This document shows, piece after piece, positions 61,738 through 64,000 of a stretch of DNA of 64,000 nt. Below the pieces are notes generated by a model. The model worked only from the letters and a program-made list of their open reading frames with translations, ran no database searches and had not been told where the DNA came from. The position numbers were made by a program, and so were the translations under genes. The stretch spans positions 1,054,001 through 1,118,000 of the forward strand of contig NZ_JAHKRR010000001.1 of NCBI RefSeq assembly GCF_018863395.1, given 5' to 3'. Positions within the stretch are counted from its first letter, which is position 1; every line of letters starts with the position of its first letter. The DNA comes from Sinomicrobium weinanense (GTDB lineage Bacteria; Bacteroidota; Bacteroidia; Flavobacteriales; Flavobacteriaceae).

Positions 61738-62229
61738 CTACTTTTTTCCTGTACGCGAATAAAAACGGTGCGCCAGGAACGACAGGGGCAGCCCGACGGC
61801 CACGATCAGGATGCTTATGGCCAGGACCAGGGAGAGCAGCCGCACCGGTCCGCGGGGCACTTCAGAAAGCGGGACCACCACAAAATTCATTATACACCCT
61901 ATAAAAATACCATAGAAGACCCCGGTCATGATCCTGTTATAGCGCAATAGATCCAGTTTCCGGTATACCAGAAAAAACAGGATCGTCCAGCACATCGCTA
62001 TAAAATAATGGAAAACCAGCCCGTAAAATGCAAACAGCACGCCCCCGGAAAAAGCAGCCGTTCCGAATATACCGCTGGCCACATACTGCAACAGCTTAAG
62101 CGGGCCTGTCCCCCCGATCCCCGCCTGGATGATCGCCGCTGTGATATCCAGTGTCCCTGCCAGAAGCCCGGAAAGCAAAATGGCTTTTAATGAAGGGTTT
62201 CTATATGCTTTCAAGTCATTATTTCCCAT
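61738..62229 (-). CDS. Uncharacterised four-helix membrane protein
   Basis: 163 aa. Four hydrophobic segments at about 14-35 (ILLSGLLAGTLDITAAIIQAG), 50-90 (two close helices including FAFYGLVFHYFIAMCW), 100-120 (VFYGIFIGCIMNFVVVPLS) and 130-155. The GLLAGTLDITAA start resembles DUF1440/YagU-like membrane proteins, but I do not claim membership. No partner gene. Inner-membrane location follows from the helices; the function is unknown. Confidence 0.75.
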   Translation of the reverse strand: MGNNDLKAYRNPSLKAILLSGLLAGTLDITAAIIQAGIGGTGPLKLLQYVASGIFGTAAFSGGVLFAFYGLVFHYFIAMCWTILFFLVYRKLDLLRYNRIMTGVFYGIFIGCIMNFVVVPLSEVPRGPVRLLSLVLAISILIVAVGLPLSFLAHRFYSRTGKK

Positions 62230-62611
62230 TACTGGTGATGCGTGAATTTTTAAAACAAAAACATAAGTTACTGAATATAAATTAATTAAAAATTATTTTT
62301 GTTTTACATTTGATCTTGGTTTGGGCGGGTCAAACTCCCCGTCCCGCAAGCGGGACACCCTTCTTCATCTGAAGAGGGGTGCTTTTGAAATTTGCTAAAA
62401 CACAGGTTTATTTCCAATAACAAAAATTAACACATCACCAATAATTTTCCATAAAGAGTTCATTACAAATTTTTTAGACCCGTGTTATAAAGGTACTTAT
62501 TTTTCTGTTGCGTTAAATATCCGTTTCTGTTTGGCCATTTTGTCTTTATTACCTTTATTTGCAACATCGTTTCATTTACGACATTGTTTCACCAATAACC
62601 AGATCCAGACT
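62230..62611. other. Intergenic region (382 bases) with tandem hairpins
   Basis: GTCCCG-CAAG-CGGGAC (62341-62356) is followed at once by a second hairpin made from ACCCTTCTTCA and TGAAGAGGGGT (62357-62380). Neither is followed by a clear T-run. The rest is AT-rich and probably includes the promoter of the DUF2946-like gene (TTACCTTTATTTGC near 62549-62562). Confidence 0.5.
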
Positions 62612-62989
62612 TTGAAAAGATCGTCCGGGCATATCGCATTTTTCTTCCTGATACTCTTCTGTATCTCGCAACTGGCTTATCCGCTGCATATTTTGAATGG
62701 GAGCCATAGCCAGGAGACGGAAGCGCATGTTATTGCAACAAAAATTGCTGCTTCCGGGGATCATTCTCCCACACATTACGAACAGGAAACCCTGGCGCAC
62801 AACTATTGCGATTGTCTTATCTGTATGCAAAGCCGTACGGTACCGGCATTCGGGCAACACCTCCCGTTATATCCCCCGGTTCTTATTCCGGCCCCTACAA
62901 CACGTAAATATACCATAATACCCAAGTCTTTCCTCTCCATACACTTCACAGGCGATAATCCCCTGCGCGCTCCTCCTGCCGCCGCTTAA
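62612..62989 (+). CDS. Small secreted or membrane protein, DUF2946-like
   Basis: 125 aa with a TTG start at 62612, chosen because it yields a proper signal peptide (LKRSSGHIAFFFLILFCISQLAYP). The frame is open from 62531, but that part covers the promoter-like sequence. Key features are HNYCDCLICMQS, two Cys pairs, and the C-terminal DNPLRAPPAAA. A CxxC and an RAPP end are seen in the DUF2946 group, often encoded beside TonB receptors or copper genes. It is 54 bases upstream of a TonB receptor gene, probably one operon. Function unknown; metal binding by Cys/His is a guess. Confidence 0.6.
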   Translation: MKRSSGHIAFFFLILFCISQLAYPLHILNGSHSQETEAHVIATKIAASGDHSPTHYEQETLAHNYCDCLICMQSRTVPAFGQHLPLYPPVLIPAPTTRKYTIIPKSFLSIHFTGDNPLRAPPAAA

Positions 62990-63043
62990 GCACACAGCAG
63001 CCAAAAAACAAATACATTTTTCAACTGGTCAATACATTGCACT

Positions 63044-64000
63044 ATGTGGCAAAATTGCATCGGAACACTCCTCGGTGTGTTCCTGTGTTCCGTTTCATAT
63101 ACCCAGGAACTATATGATATCAGGGGAAAGGTTACGGACAAGACTTCCGGAACTCCCCTGTCCGGAGCATATATTACCGTAGGAAAACATACGGGCATTA
63201 CAGACATCAATGGTATTTTTCAGGTACGGGACATTCCCGAGGGCCATTATAAAGTAAAGGCCACCTTTCTCGGCTATGCCGATACTGTTCTGGCCATAGC
63301 CATCCCCGCAGACACAACGTTGGAGATTACCATGTACGAAGGCGCTACCGCACTGAACGAAGTAGTGGTCAACGGCATAAAACACAGGAATTACAATGAA
63401 GTTGCCTCGCTTCCCTCCTATACGGTCTCGGAAGACTTTATGAACGAAAACAGGGAGAACAGCCTTATGCAAACCCTGAAAAAACTTCCGGGCGTAAGCA
63501 CTATCAATATAGGGTCCGGGCAATCGAAACCGGTGATCAGGGGTTTGGGTTTTAACAGGGTCGCCGTAATTCAAAACGGGGTAAAACACGAAGCCCAGCA
63601 ATGGGGCAGCGACCATGCACTGGAGATAGACCAATACGGTATTGAAACCATAGAGATCGTCAAAGGGCCTGCCTCTTTGCTATATGGTTCCGACGCCATT
63701 GCCGGAGTGGTCAATATACAACCTCCCGGGATACCGGAGAAAAACTCCCTGAGCGGGGAAGTAAACCTCCTGGCCGAGAGCAACAATGACCTCTACGGGA
63801 TATCGGCCGGTATCCGGGCCAGGAAAGACAAATGGTTTTACAGGGGGCGGCTTACCTTCAGGGATTATGCCGACTATAAAGTGCCCACAGATCAGATCAA
63901 CTACGAAAATTATATTTTCGACCTGCACAAAAGCCGGTTGAGGAATACTGCGGGTAATGAGATCAACGGCAGTTTTAGCCTGGGTTATGTTTCCGATCGG
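63044..64000 (+). CDS. TonB-dependent receptor, N-terminal part (gene runs past the window)
   Basis: 319 codons are open from the ATG at 63044 to the last base. A short signal peptide (LLGVFLCSVSYTQ) is followed by a carboxypeptidase-regulatory-like domain (about 22-110: YDIRGKVTDKTSGTPLSGAYI, FLGYADTV). Then comes a true TonB plug (about 120-240): LPGVSTINIGSGQSKPVIRGLGF, VKHEAQQWGSDHALEID, IEIVKGPASLLYGSDAIAGVVNI. The barrel begins after about 245. The receptor brings a metal complex or similar ligand across the outer membrane; the QWGSDHALEID stretch is common in receptors linked to copper or heme handling in Bacteroidota, a weak hint only. Confidence 0.93.
   Translation, partial: MWQNCIGTLLGVFLCSVSYTQELYDIRGKVTDKTSGTPLSGAYITVGKHTGITDINGIFQVRDIPEGHYKVKATFLGYADTVLAIAIPADTTLEITMYEGATALNEVVVNGIKHRNYNEVASLPSYTVSEDFMNENRENSLMQTLKKLPGVSTINIGSGQSKPVIRGLGFNRVAVIQNGVKHEAQQWGSDHALEIDQYGIETIEIVKGPASLLYGSDAIAGVVNIQPPGIPEKNSLSGEVNLLAESNNDLYGISAGIRARKDKWFYRGRLTFRDYADYKVPTDQINYENYIFDLHKSRLRNTAGNEINGSFSLGYVSDR

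Noticed and set aside
1-64000. tRNA, rRNA, CRISPR arrays, insertion sequences with transposase, prophage genes
   Set aside because: I looked for cloverleaf-like and repeat-spacer patterns and for transposase or integrase motifs and found none that hold up.

Overview
The window is typical chromosomal DNA of a member of the Bacteroidota, most likely family Flavobacteriaceae. The grounds are outer-membrane beta-barrel/TonB receptors with carboxypeptidase-like N-terminal domains, a CzcA-TolC fusion, DUF2911, DUF937, a Bacteroidota-type acyl-CoA reductase, many lipoproteins, promoters of the TTG-N17-23-TAnnTTTG type, and almost no Shine-Dalgarno sequences. Three clustered sulfatases fit a polysaccharide-degrading, probably marine, flavobacterium. 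I cannot name the genus. I saw no rRNA, tRNA, CRISPR array, transposase or prophage.

Layout. 1-1027: end of an outer-membrane beta-barrel gene. 1137-7114 (minus): heavy-metal efflux operon (small HYW/LPFK protein, CzcA-TolC fusion, CusB-like adaptor). 7386-9815: thiol-redox flavoenzyme, NAD(P)H oxidoreductase and AraC regulator. 10292-11760: DUF2911 and DCC-family proteins. 11968-16584: three Cys-type sulfatases in a row. 16581-22258: PLP enzyme, glmM, acpH-like, gamma-glutamyltransferase. 22486-26487: outer-membrane receptor and a Fic enzyme. 26543-31936: ferredoxin, acyl-CoA reductase, serC-serA, DUF937, SDR. 32136-40387: a housekeeping block (RsmB-like, thioesterase, dnaA, phosphatase, methyltransferase, lysozyme-like protein, mltG, GNAT, dapF). 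40729-44607: htrA and uvrD/pcrA.

44830-55567 is the most coherent block. It holds ten minus-strand genes for a two-subunit molybdenum hydroxylase (IorA/IorB type) and its maturation: a NifS-type desulfurase, XdhC, a TlpA-like lipoprotein, a MocA-like nucleotidyltransferase, moaA, moeA, moaD and moaE, then iorA and iorB. The set looks designed to make, nucleotidylate, sulfurate and insert the cofactor; moaC is not in the window. Between moeA and moaD lies a promoter followed by a leader of about 160 nt that folds on paper into a three-way junction with a possible pseudoknot. It resembles no riboswitch I can name and is my best candidate for something undescribed.

55835-64000: a CPA2 antiporter, a CI-like regulator, an alkylation-damage operon with Ada in two pieces around a 2OG-Fe(II) oxygenase, a HAD phosphatase, a small membrane protein, a DUF2946-like secreted protein and the start of a TonB receptor.

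Intergenic DNA carries at least two families of small inverted-repeat elements (MITE- or REP-like), at 10089-10256, 19653-19838 and 57763-57904, and at 31953-32059 and 55624-55669. All calls come from reading the sequence; no database search was possible.
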